A stretch of DNA of 64,000 nt from the NCBI GenBank assembly GCA_910583845.1, contig CAJUAB010000015.1, positions 60,319-124,318 on the forward strand, given 5' to 3'. The translations under genes and the position numbers were made by a program. The stretch is from an uncultured Acetatifactor sp. (GTDB taxonomy: Bacteria > Bacillota > Clostridia > Lachnospirales > Lachnospiraceae). Below are positions 1 through 7,148 of the stretch, one piece after another (the stretch's first letter is position 1; each line of letters starts with the position of its first letter). Below the pieces are notes generated by a model. It saw only the letters and a program-made list of their open reading frames with translations. It ran no database searches and was not told the DNA's origin.

Positions 1-1
1 G

Positions 2-106
2 CTTACAGCAGCGGAGATTCTTGCTCTGCGCGGTAATGCTGCTCCTGATGCGGACAGCGTTTCCAGACCCAGTAGGCGGCTTCGGCGGATGCGGCAGGGG
101 AAATAG
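2..106 (+). CDS. C-terminal fragment of an unidentified protein (cut by the window edge)
   Basis: Reading frame 2 is open from the edge for 34 codons and stops at TAG 104-106. The tail is rich in Arg (RRLRRMRQGK at the end) and GC-rich like coding DNA. It lies directly before a strong hairpin (111-160), as expected for the last gene of a transcription unit. The start is outside the window and no domain can be recognised from the visible tail. Given the Rep gene downstream, it probably belongs to the same mobile replicon; this is inference. Confidence 0.4.
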   Translation, partial: LTAAEILALRGNAAPDADSVSRPSRRLRRMRQGK

Positions 107-110
107 GCCT

Positions 111-180
111 GAGGGGGTGCCGGGACCCGTGCGGCTCGTCCGCCGGGTGGCACCCCCCTCCCCATTGTTATGATTTTTTT
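111..180 (+). terminator. strong hairpin, probable terminator or single-strand structure of the mobile element
   Basis: Left arm GAGGGGGTGCC (111-121) pairs with GGCACCCCCCTC (149-160, one bulged C). An inner stem pairs 125-134 with 140-148. A T run (173-180) follows about 12 nt later. The ten bases AGGGGGTGCC at 112-121 recur exactly at 601-610 in the replication origin, so a role in replication rather than, or besides, termination is possible. Confidence 0.5.
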
Positions 181-598
181 GTGCATTATGTACACTTCGC
201 CGGCTCCGGCCCGGCTCGATCCGGCCCGCTGTGGCATGGATTATTTGTTACCTTTGCACAAAAATGCCAGCAGCCGGAATCCTGCCGTGGAAACTTATTG
301 CCGGGTGCCCTCCGGGCGGCAATATCTACCCGGCCCGCTTTCCCGGGCCACCTACAACGGCCGGGAATAATGCTGTGTCTGATATGCCACACTTGGCGGC
401 ACCCCGTGCCCGTCTATAGGCCCGGTCATGGCATTATACCCAAAACGGGCTCTTTTAATTATATAATATTTTGTCCCTGAGTCATCGGTGATTAGCTGGC
501 AAGGGTGGAGCCCCGCAGGGGTCCAGCCCGACCATGGTAACGTGATCTGGTGCGGAGCCCGGAAATAAATTGTTTTAATTGTACAAACAATTTGCTTG
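161..598. other. non-coding, GC-rich, hairpin-prone leader of the rep gene
   Basis: About 440 bases without a convincing gene: the short open frames here lack good ribosome binding sites and overlap each other in several frames. The stretch is dense in short self-complementary GC segments (for example 196-230 and 300-365, with repeated CCGGC/GGCCGGG). Rolling-circle plasmids carry a single-strand origin made of such structure, and this segment is a candidate; the sequence alone does not prove it. Confidence 0.35.
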
Positions 599-650
599 CT
601 AGGGGGTGCCACTACGACACACCCCCTAGTGATCATTGATCATTGATCAA
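599..650 (+). other. double-strand origin (dso) of a pMV158-type rolling-circle replicon
   Basis: A perfect 10-bp inverted repeat, CTAGGGGGTG (599-608) and CACCCCCTAG (620-629), displays the loop CCACTACGACA. The loop holds ACTACGAC, close to the conserved pMV158-family nick sequence TACTACG/AC, which Rep cuts between G and A. Directly after the stem are three 7-bp direct repeats, TGATCAT, TGATCAT, TGATCAA (630-650), resembling the Rep-binding iterons of this family. A Rep_2-family initiator begins 42 bp further on. The nick-site match is seen directly; cleavage here is inferred. Confidence 0.8.
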
Positions 651-692
651 AAATCTGTCAAATATTATTATTGTCTGACAAAAGGAGTTATT

Positions 693-1334
693 ATGGCATC
701 TAATAGGGTACGAAATTATGCTACAGTGGTTTATCCTGAGAGTGCGCCGGATAATTGGCAATTAATCATGGCTGAGATGTGTATACCTTGCTTTATATCT
801 CCGTTGCATGATAAGGATGTAGATCCAGGTGGTGAGCCGAAAAAGCCCCACCATCATGTGATGCTTATGTTTGAGGGAGTCAAGACCAGAGATCAGGCGC
901 AAGAGGTATTTGATCAGATCGGCGGCGTTGGAAATGAGATCGTGCAGTCTATCCGGGGATATGCCCGTTATCTCTGTCACCTGGATAACCCGGAAAAGGC
1001 ACAGTATAGCCCGGATGATGTGCTGGCCTACGGCGGCGCTGATTACATATCCACAATCGGCCTAGTGATCGACAAATACAAGGCTATAGGTGAGATGATG
1101 GACTTTTGTGTAAACAATGGTGTATACGGATACGCTACGCTGCTCATGTGGTGCAGGGTAAACAATCCTGGTTGGTTTCGGGTGCTTTGTGACAATGGAT
1201 CATTTGTGATCAAAGAGTTTTTAAAAAGTTTGAAATGGGAATCTCAGCAGTTGAAGTCTCTGGGAATGGATGATTTACAGTTGCCTTCTTCTGTTTCTGG
1301 CTCTGAAGATAAAGGAGGTGATGAGGATGAGTAA
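693..1334 (+). CDS. rep: Rep_2/RepB-family rolling-circle replication initiator
   Basis: 213-residue HUH endonuclease that would nick the adjacent origin to start rolling-circle replication. The start ATG 693 follows AAAGGAG (681-687); an upstream in-frame ATG lacks a binding site. It has the RepB landmarks: motif HDKD (His39, Asp42), the metal-binding triad at His53-His55, and the likely nucleophile Tyr93 in ARYLCH. Length and order match pMV158 RepB (210 residues), including the YPES segment near residue 14. It overlaps the next small gene by 8 bases. Translation is probably coupled, since AAAGGAGG sits inside its last codons. It belongs to the mobile element rather than the host core. Confidence 0.85.
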   Translation: MASNRVRNYATVVYPESAPDNWQLIMAEMCIPCFISPLHDKDVDPGGEPKKPHHHVMLMFEGVKTRDQAQEVFDQIGGVGNEIVQSIRGYARYLCHLDNPEKAQYSPDDVLAYGGADYISTIGLVIDKYKAIGEMMDFCVNNGVYGYATLLMWCRVNNPGWFRVLCDNGSFVIKEFLKSLKWESQQLKSLGMDDLQLPSSVSGSEDKGGDEDE

Positions 1335-1512
1335 ACGCTGTATACATTATATGGGAGCTGCCTGTATAGATGGTACGTGTGTAAATGCATCCAGTGAAAA
1401 CTGTAGATTTTGCTTTTTTTACAAAGGTTGTGGCGATTGCTATTTTAAGGATACGGAATATTGTGACGATTACCAGGAGGGCTTGAAAAAGGATGGAAAA
1501 TACAAGTTATAA
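1327..1512 (+). CDS. small cysteine-rich protein of the mobile element
   Basis: 61 residues. ATG 1327 has an excellent ribosome binding site, AAAGGAGGTG, at 1311-1320 inside the end of rep. Eight cysteines (residues 5, 13, 18, 26, 29, 35, 38, 46) include two CxxC pairs (26/29 and 35/38), suggesting a zinc-binding or disulfide-knotted mini-protein; no transmembrane segment is apparent. It sits between rep and another small ORF with overlaps on both sides, so all three are probably one transcript. The function is unknown. It could be a DNA-binding copy-control or structural protein, but nothing visible decides this. Confidence 0.65.
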   Translation: MSKRCIHYMGAACIDGTCVNASSENCRFCFFYKGCGDCYFKDTEYCDDYQEGLKKDGKYKL

Positions 1513-1723
1513 AACCGTTAAATGGGTGCTGCTATCTCTCAATCTCTGCGATTATATACGGGTATGTGTCCGGGAGCATGGTGTCCAAGGCATCGTTTAT
1601 GTGGGTGGCGGTTATCCTGGCAAGGTTATGCGGTGTTTTGGTGATCGTCTGGTGATGGATAGTTGTATTTATGATAATGCATTAATTTTGTATGTATTAC
1701 CGTTAGATTGTGCGGAGCATTGA
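1493..1723 (+). CDS. hypothetical 76-residue protein
   Basis: Starts at ATG 1493 inside the previous gene, with AGGAGG at 1475-1480 (12 bases spacing). The product has four cysteines and a Gly-Gly-Gly turn (VYVGGGYPGKV) that looks like a small beta-rich fold. Tight overlap with its neighbour suggests translational coupling within the rep transcript. No family is recognised, and no signal peptide or clear membrane helix is visible. Confidence 0.5.
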   Translation: MENTSYKTVKWVLLSLNLCDYIRVCVREHGVQGIVYVGGGYPGKVMRCFGDRLVMDSCIYDNALILYVLPLDCAEH

Positions 1724-1789
1724 AGTGGCAAGCGGTAGCGCTGCAAGAGCCCGGCGTCCTCCCGAGTAGCCAGGCCGGGAAAAAATTTT

Positions 1790-1852
1790 GGCAACTCGTT
1801 GTCAAAATAGGGAGGAAAGCATACCGCCGGCAGCGGTATGCGGGCCCTTTTT
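1790..1852 (+). terminator. intrinsic terminator of the rep transcript, with a second hairpin before it
   Basis: GCATACCGC (1819-1827) pairs perfectly with GCGGTATGC (1833-1841), followed by GGGCCC and five T (1848-1852). Just upstream, TTTTGGCAAC and GTTGTCAAAA form another near-perfect stem around 1787-1808. It closes the small-gene cluster. Dense stems could also serve single-strand replication or packaging. Confidence 0.6.
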
Positions 1853-1968
1853 GGCGACAAAGGAGCTAAAAAGGGTTGACGAGCGATTTTTCCCGGAATG
1901 GATACGCCCCTATGGGTGTTATGTGTGGCCCGATTTTTTAACGATTTTTGAACACTGGAGGTTAAGAG

Positions 1969-2157
1969 ATGAGTTTTGAAAATACGCTATATGTATCGGC
2001 TGTATGTGTGTGCATTGTTTTTTTATTAGTTATTTTTTTATTGTCCAAGAGATCTTTTTCTGATCCATTTCTGAAATTCTTGATCTGTATGATCGTTTTT
2101 GGTGTGTATATGTTTTTGATGTATGGTATTTTGTTTATCGGGCATGTTTGCAGATAA
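1969..2157 (+). CDS. small two-helix membrane protein
   Basis: 62 residues, ATG 1969 preceded by GGAGG at 1954-1959. Two hydrophobic stretches (about residues 8-26 and 37-58) separated by a short polar hinge with SKRSFSDP suggest a hairpin inner-membrane protein. It is T-rich with a codon use unlike the chromosome-core genes further right. It is the last gene of the foreign region before the repeats. No family is recognised; small membrane proteins are common in filamentous-phage-like elements and in plasmids, so it does not settle the element's class. Confidence 0.5.
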   Translation: MSFENTLYVSAVCVCIVFLLVIFLLSKRSFSDPFLKFLICMIVFGVYMFLMYGILFIGHVCR

Positions 2158-2242
2158 ATATATTGTTTTTGCATAGCCAGGGAGCTATAATATCTTTAGA
2201 GCCCTGTACGTTGCGGCCCATAATCTCGCCCCTGGCCCCTCC

Positions 2243-2392
2243 CAACTATGTCGTTAAAGTAATGTTTTGCAAATAGTTTTCGCCTGGGGTGCGGCTCAAA
2301 CTGAATTCGCAAAACAGACCTTTAACGAATAGTTGACTCGGGAGGAGCGGCTGGGGCTTGTGGCGCGGGTTCGTCAACTATTCGTTAAAGTT
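2243..2392. repeat. three copies of an 18-bp motif, two in perfect inverted orientation
   Basis: CTTTAACGAATAGTTGAC (2320-2337) and GTCAACTATTCGTTAAAG (2373-2390) are perfect reverse complements, 35 bp apart. A third, forward copy with one inserted base lies at 2243-2259 (CAACTATGTCGTTAAAG). It is extended by GTTTTGCAAAT (2264-2274), which pairs with ATTCGCAAAAC (2304-2314). The three motifs fall at the junction between the rep element and the chromosome, a position expected for recombinase-binding or attachment sites, but no family is recognised. Confidence 0.6.
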
Positions 2393-2439
2393 GGGGAACC
2401 GGGATTTTTTTTGTGGATGGTTTGAGGCTTCTGTGGTTT

Positions 2440-2781
2440 TGTGGTAAGTGGGGGGTCTTGCAGGATCTTTTTTGGGGCTTCGGTGCTGTTGAGTTGTTTG
2501 ACTTGGAGCTTGGAAGGTCTGTTTTGGGTTGATGTAAGTGGTTTTCTCGCAGAATCTTTTTGGAGCCTCGGTGCTATTGAGATGTTTGACTTGGTTTGGC
2601 CTGGAAAGTCTGTTTGAGGTTGATGTAAGTGGTTTTCTCGCAGAATCTTTTTGGAGCCTCGGTGCTGTCGAGTTGTTTGACTTGATTTGGCTTGGAAGGT
2701 CTGTTTGAGGTTGATGTAAGTGGTTTTCTCGCAGAATCTTTTTGGAGCTTCGATACTGTTGAGTTGTTTGACTTGATTTTT
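2440..2781. repeat. four 91-bp tandem repeats in a gene-free stretch
   Basis: Units begin near 2440, 2531, 2622 and 2713, giving an exact period of 91 bp. The first is the most diverged and the last is cut at about 68 bp. Conserved cores include GATGTAAGTGGTTTTCTCGC at the start and GAGTTGTTTGACTTG towards the end. The period is not a multiple of three, so the array is not coding. The + strand is markedly rich in G and T. Nothing else is seen between 2393 and the dtd gene. Confidence 0.85.
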
Positions 2782-2839
2782 CAGGTTTGCCTGCTGTTTA
2801 TATTTGGGACGGGTGAACTTTCAGGGAGTTAGTTGTGTT

Positions 2840-3304
2840 ATGCGATTTGTTGTGCAAAGAGTTTCTGAGGCCAGTGTATCTGTGGATCAGCAGATGATCG
2901 GATCTATAGGGAAGGGGTTTCTGGTGTTGATTGGCGTAAGCCAGACAGACACCAGGGCTATTGCGGATAAAATGATCAGGAAGCTATTGGGGCTGCGGAT
3001 CTTTGAAGATCAGAATGGCAAGACCAATCTGTCTCTACAGGATGTGGACGGCAGTCTCTTATTGGTTTCACAATTTACGTTGTATGCCGATTGCCGTAAG
3101 GGGAACCGGCCTTCCTTTATCAATGCAGGCGCTCCCGACCTGGCTGAGGATCTTTATCAGTACATTGTCAATGAGTGTCAAAGTCATCTGGGAGGTTCTT
3201 CTGAGAAAGTACAACAAGGCAGCTTCGGGGCCGATATGAAGGTTTCTCTGTTAAATGACGGACCTTTTACCATTATCTTAGATTCAGATTCATTATCAAT
3301 ATAA
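2840..3304 (+). CDS. dtd: D-aminoacyl-tRNA deacylase
   Basis: Hydrolyses D-amino acids (for example D-Tyr) wrongly attached to tRNA, a cytosolic proofreading enzyme. The 154 residues match the family length. The two signature strands are present: SQFTLYADCRKGNRPSF near residue 78, with the SQ-TL motif, and NDGPFTIILDS near the C-terminus, equivalent to the NxGPVT motif. ATG 2840 is preceded by AGGGAG; a longer in-frame start at 2804 would add 12 non-homologous residues. This is the first host housekeeping gene after the foreign region. Confidence 0.93.
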   Translation: MRFVVQRVSEASVSVDQQMIGSIGKGFLVLIGVSQTDTRAIADKMIRKLLGLRIFEDQNGKTNLSLQDVDGSLLLVSQFTLYADCRKGNRPSFINAGAPDLAEDLYQYIVNECQSHLGGSSEKVQQGSFGADMKVSLLNDGPFTIILDSDSLSI

Positions 3305-3342
3305 AACAATTCTTCACCGGTTTTCCAATAGATTTTCCTTTT

Positions 3343-3377
3343 GCCATGCCTCACAGAAAAATGTTGTGAGGCATGGC
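3343..3377. terminator. hairpin between convergent dtd and AI-2E transporter genes
   Basis: GCCATGCCTCACA (3343-3355) pairs perfectly over 13 bp with TGTGAGGCATGGC (3365-3377). No clean T run follows on either strand, but the position between two converging genes makes a shared terminator likely. Confidence 0.6.
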
Positions 3378-3405
3378 TGACTTACCTGAACCGGTACACG
3401 GTACA

Positions 3406-4920
3406 TTACAGATCATTCTGCTTTTCAGAGGCATCCGTTCTTGTTTCCTCTGATCCTTTTTCCCTGTCAGAGGAAACAGACGCAGCTGCCTCTCCCCGGG
3501 CAACTGTTTCCGCATCGTTCCAACGCACGGGTACTCTTCTCTTCCACTCTTCCACATTGCTTATAAAGCGCATTCCGGAAACAAGATTTTCGTGCTGATC
3601 ATCCTGGATTTCATCTGCTCTGTTCTCCTTCTTTTCCAGATTTCTTGCTTTAATGATCCTGCGGCGATCCAGATTATTGATGGTATGGATTCCCGCTTCA
3701 TCCACACATTCTATATTCTCATAGACATCACTTCTGATGGGCATATTCTTTTTTATCAGGGCCGAATTGACATGAGATCTTACCGCCGCATATATGATGG
3801 CAAAAATCGGTACACCCACGATCATGCCCAGCACATTGAACAGACCTCCGAATAGCGTGATGGCAAAAATTACCCAGAAGCTGGATAGGCCTGTGGAATC
3901 ACCCAGAATCTTCGGCCCGATCAAATTGCCGTCCACCTGTTGGAGAATCAGTATAAATATGATAAAATATACACAATTCAGAGGATGCATCGGATCTACC
4001 ACCAGAATCAACACGGCGCTGGGAATTGCTCCCAAAAATGGTCCGAAGAAAGGAATGATATTCGTCACGCCGATAATTACACTGATCAGGGCCGCATAGG
4101 GAGTCTGCAGCAAAGTGGTTCCTATAAGGCATAACATGCCGATAATCAGTGAGTCCAGAATCTTTCCGCTGATAAAACCGATAAATGTATTGTGGGCAAA
4201 GCGAAAATTATTTATAATCACATTGGCCGAATCCGGCTGATAGCAGGCGTAAATGAGCTTTTTGGCCTGCACGGCAAACTTTTCCTTGCTGCCAAGAATA
4301 TATATGGAGATAATAAATCCGATGATAAAATTCCAAAGAGTTTTAAATATGCCCAATACGCTCAGGGAAACTGTCTTAATCAGTTCACTGGACTTGGTGA
4401 GTACAGTCTCGTTCAGGAAACGCTCCAGCTCTACGGAATAGCGATTGATCAGACTGATTGCATAGTCCTTGATCTCCGAATTATCAGCCAACAGTTTATT
4501 CATCCATTCCGTAAAATTTGTCATATACGTATCAAAATTTGACACAATGTTTTGAATACTGGGGACGATCTGGGAGACCAACATGCTCACCAGAAGGTGG
4601 ATGGCCAGATAAAACAACAGAGCTGTGATCAGAACACCCAGCATACGGGTTCTCTTCTGACTCTTAGGCCCCTCCTTCAGCTTCAGAACTTTTCTGAAGG
4701 GAAGTAATATTCTCTGCTCAATGCTGTTCAGAACCGGTGTCAGCAGATAGGACAGAATAAAGCCGAATACAACCGGCATCATAATCCCTACAACAACATT
4801 AAAAGCCGATTTGATATTCGACGAGTGAAACAGCAAATAGTAAAACATAATGCCGCCCATAATCACCAGCAATGCTGTCAGCCCCCATCTGATATATTGA
4901 TTCTTCCATTTGAGTTTCAT
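3406..4920 (-). CDS. AI-2E/PerM-family permease
   Basis: 504-residue polytopic membrane protein of the AI-2E transporter (formerly UPF0118/PerM) family. Members have been linked to export of the quorum signal AI-2 or to Na+/H+ exchange, so the substrate cannot be read from sequence. It has an N-terminal hydrophobic pair (residues 10-60), a long amphipathic extracytoplasmic segment, and then about five more helices. The family block GVTNIIPFFGPFLGAIP is present. The C-terminal 100 residues are hydrophilic and charged. ATG 4920 follows AGAGGT. It is monocistronic with its own promoter at 5039-5067. Confidence 0.85.
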   Translation of the reverse strand: MKLKWKNQYIRWGLTALLVIMGGIMFYYLLFHSSNIKSAFNVVVGIMMPVVFGFILSYLLTPVLNSIEQRILLPFRKVLKLKEGPKSQKRTRMLGVLITALLFYLAIHLLVSMLVSQIVPSIQNIVSNFDTYMTNFTEWMNKLLADNSEIKDYAISLINRYSVELERFLNETVLTKSSELIKTVSLSVLGIFKTLWNFIIGFIISIYILGSKEKFAVQAKKLIYACYQPDSANVIINNFRFAHNTFIGFISGKILDSLIIGMLCLIGTTLLQTPYAALISVIIGVTNIIPFFGPFLGAIPSAVLILVVDPMHPLNCVYFIIFILILQQVDGNLIGPKILGDSTGLSSFWVIFAITLFGGLFNVLGMIVGVPIFAIIYAAVRSHVNSALIKKNMPIRSDVYENIECVDEAGIHTINNLDRRRIIKARNLEKKENRADEIQDDQHENLVSGMRFISNVEEWKRRVPVRWNDAETVARGEAAASVSSDREKGSEETRTDASEKQNDL

Positions 4921-5038
4921 CTTTACCTCTTTCCTGCAAGCGTTTCCGTCCGCGTCTGCATCGCCTGCGCTCAGTACTTGGTTGAAATGCGTCCTCATTT
5001 CATTTCAGGTCAATCCCTTTTTCCCACGTTATGCACTT

Positions 5039-5067
5039 ATCATACACTGAATTTGCCTATATAACAA
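5039..5067 (-). promoter_or_regulatory. sigma-A promoter of the AI-2E/PerM-family gene
   Basis: On the minus strand, TTGTTA (5062-5067), 17 bp, then TATGAT (5039-5044). Apart from this and the divergent promoter at 5267, nothing further is seen in the 436-base gap 4921-5356. Confidence 0.6.
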
Positions 5068-5266
5068 GAGTCATTTTACCGAAAAAAAGGAAAACCGACA
5101 CGGCCGTTATGCATCCGCAGCCATAATCTGTTTATGCGGATTGAGAAATCATCTGAAATGTACCCTGGAATGAATAATCTGGGGTGATCGTCTTTATGAA
5201 CCGATAACGCCAGGACATTTTTCAGACACGTTTCCGCAAAGTTTTTGAAACAAAGTGAAAAAAATA

Positions 5267-5295
5267 TTGTGATCTGGCACAAAAAAAGGTAGAAT
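5267..5295 (+). promoter_or_regulatory. sigma-A promoter of the ttcA-like/recombinase pair
   Basis: TTGTGA (5267-5272), 17 bp, TAGAAT (5290-5295), about 60 bases before the start codon. Confidence 0.65.
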
Positions 5296-5356
5296 GAAAT
5301 AGTTAAAAGTTTCCGTCATACGCTCTGAACCGGAACCTTAACAGGAGGATTTGTCC

Positions 5357-6082
5357 ATGAAGTTACAGCAGGTAATGAGTTATGTCCGTCGTGCCGTAGA
5401 TGACTACCATATGATTGAGGAAGGGGATAAAATTGCAGTGGGAATTTCCGGTGGAAAGGATTCCCTGACTCTGCTGTATGCCCTGCATGGTCTGATGCGC
5501 TTCTATCCGCAGCACTTCACGATCCACGCCGTGACAGTGGATCTGGGATTTGAAAACCTGGATCTGCAGGAGATTCAGAATTTGTGTGATCGTCTCAATG
5601 TGGAATATACGGTTGTGAAAACAGATATTGCCCAGGTTGTATTTGATGTTCGCAAGGAAGATAACCCCTGTGCTCTGTGCGCCAAAATGCGAAAGGGCGC
5701 ATTAAATACCGCTATAAAAGCTGCGGGCTGTAGCAAGGTGGCCTATGCGCATCACAGGGACGATGTGGTGGAAACCATGCTGCTGTCCCTGATTTATGAG
5801 GGCCGCTTCCATACATTCGCCCCTGTGACCTACTTGGACCGAATGGATCTGACCGTAATCAGACCACTTATGTATATGAATGAAGCGGATGTCATTGGTT
5901 TTGTCCACAAATATAATGTACCTGTGGTAAAAAGTCCCTGCCCGGCAGACGGCCATACCAAGAGAGAATATGTCAAGCAGCTGCTCAGGCAGCTGAATCA
6001 GGAAAACCCCGGTGTAAAGGAGCGCATGTTTACAGCCATTCAGACCGGCTGCTTGAAAGGATGGGAAGGAAATGGCAAATAG
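5357..6082 (+). CDS. ttcA: TtcA-like tRNA 2-thiocytidine synthetase (PP-loop ATPase)
   Basis: 241 residues. It activates a tRNA base with ATP and transfers sulfur, in the TtcA/TilS-type N-PP family. The PP-loop SGGKDSLTLL lies near residue 32. The CALCAKMRKGAL segment supplies the CxxC that ligates an Fe-S cluster in TtcA, and a third conserved Cys is in PCPADGH. AGGAGG (5343-5348) favours ATG 5357 over an upstream TTG at 5351. It overlaps the following recombinase gene by 11 bases, so the two are translated together. The exact modified position (s2C32 in known TtcA) is inferred from the family. Confidence 0.85.
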   Translation: MKLQQVMSYVRRAVDDYHMIEEGDKIAVGISGGKDSLTLLYALHGLMRFYPQHFTIHAVTVDLGFENLDLQEIQNLCDRLNVEYTVVKTDIAQVVFDVRKEDNPCALCAKMRKGALNTAIKAAGCSKVAYAHHRDDVVETMLLSLIYEGRFHTFAPVTYLDRMDLTVIRPLMYMNEADVIGFVHKYNVPVVKSPCPADGHTKREYVKQLLRQLNQENPGVKERMFTAIQTGCLKGWEGNGK

Positions 6083-7130
6083 CACAAATCAGTCAAGTTA
6101 CCATGAAGAACAAAAAAAACAGAATATTCTGAAGATGCGTACCGTTCTGGACGAACTGCCTCCCTTCTGCAAAGAATTTTTCCGGGGAATTGAACCCTAT
6201 ACCTCCGCAAGAACCCGTCTGGCCTATGCCTATGACCTGAGAATGTTTTTTGAATTTCTTCATGAAAAAAACAGCGCCTGCTCCAAGTCGGAAATCTCTC
6301 AGATTCCTTTGGAATACCTGGATATGCTTACCCGCCAGGATATCGAAGAATATCTGGAATATGTATCTCTGTACCAAAAGGACGGAAAAGAAATTATCAA
6401 TGAGGAGCGGGGAAAAAGCCGAAAATTGGCGTCTCTCAGGAGCTTTTACAACTATTTTTTTGAGAGCGAGAAAATAGAGAAAAACCCGGCGGCGCTGGTG
6501 CCGCTGCCCAAACAGCACGAAAAGGAAATCATCCGTCTGGAACCCAACGAGGTGGCTATTCTGCTGGACCAGGTGGAGGACGGTACAAAGCTGACGAAAA
6601 AGGAACTGGAGTACCATAAGAAGACCAAACTTCGCGATGTGGCATTGATCACATTGTTGCTGGGAACCGGTATCCGGGTGTCGGAATGCGTGGGCCTTGA
6701 TTTGCAGGATGTCGATTTTGATGTATATGGGATAAAAATTCTGCGCAAGGGAGGGAAAGAGGCCATCATCTATTTCGGAGAAGAGGTGGGAACCGCTCTG
6801 CTGGACTACCTGGAGCAAAGAGAACATCTGATCCCTGCAAATGGACATGAAAATGCCCTCTTTCTCTCCCTGCAAAACCGCCGCATGGCTGTACGCTCTG
6901 TAGAAAACCTGGTAAAAAAATACGCTTCCCGGGTTACCACTCTGAAAAAAATTACGCCTCACAAGCTGCGCAGTACCTATGGAACGGCCCTGTACCAGGA
7001 GACCGGCGATATTTACCTGGTAGCAGATGTGCTTGGACACAGCGATGTCAATACCACGCGCAAACACTATGCTGCCCAGGAGGATGAGCGCAGACGACGG
7101 GCTGCCAACGCCGTACGTCTTCGTGAATAA
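6072..7130 (+). CDS. XerC/XerS-like tyrosine recombinase
   Basis: 352 residues, with an N-terminal core-binding (SAM-like) domain at about 35-145 and a catalytic domain at 160-345. The full catalytic set is visible: Arg202 (GTGIRVSE), Lys226 (RKGGK), His297 and Arg300 (PHKLR), His323 (LGHS) and the nucleophile Tyr333. The length and the long N-terminus resemble the single-recombinase XerS type rather than the ~300-residue XerC/D. A role in chromosome dimer resolution is plausible, but an integrase role cannot be excluded. Starts inside the end of the ttcA-like gene and shares its promoter. Confidence 0.8.
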   Translation: MANSTNQSSYHEEQKKQNILKMRTVLDELPPFCKEFFRGIEPYTSARTRLAYAYDLRMFFEFLHEKNSACSKSEISQIPLEYLDMLTRQDIEEYLEYVSLYQKDGKEIINEERGKSRKLASLRSFYNYFFESEKIEKNPAALVPLPKQHEKEIIRLEPNEVAILLDQVEDGTKLTKKELEYHKKTKLRDVALITLLLGTGIRVSECVGLDLQDVDFDVYGIKILRKGGKEAIIYFGEEVGTALLDYLEQREHLIPANGHENALFLSLQNRRMAVRSVENLVKKYASRVTTLKKITPHKLRSTYGTALYQETGDIYLVADVLGHSDVNTTRKHYAAQEDERRRRAANAVRLRE

Positions 7131-7148
7131 TGCTTTACGGAAAATCTT

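Noticed and set aside
170..480. Several short frames in the leader of rep
   Set aside because: Overlap each other on both strands, no ribosome binding site, sequence explained by GC-rich hairpins.
1788..1979. 63-codon open frame across the rep terminator
   Set aside because: It runs through a perfect terminator hairpin and has no good ribosome binding site.
5076..5282. 68-codon minus-strand frame
   Set aside because: No binding site and it crosses the promoter of the ttcA-like gene.
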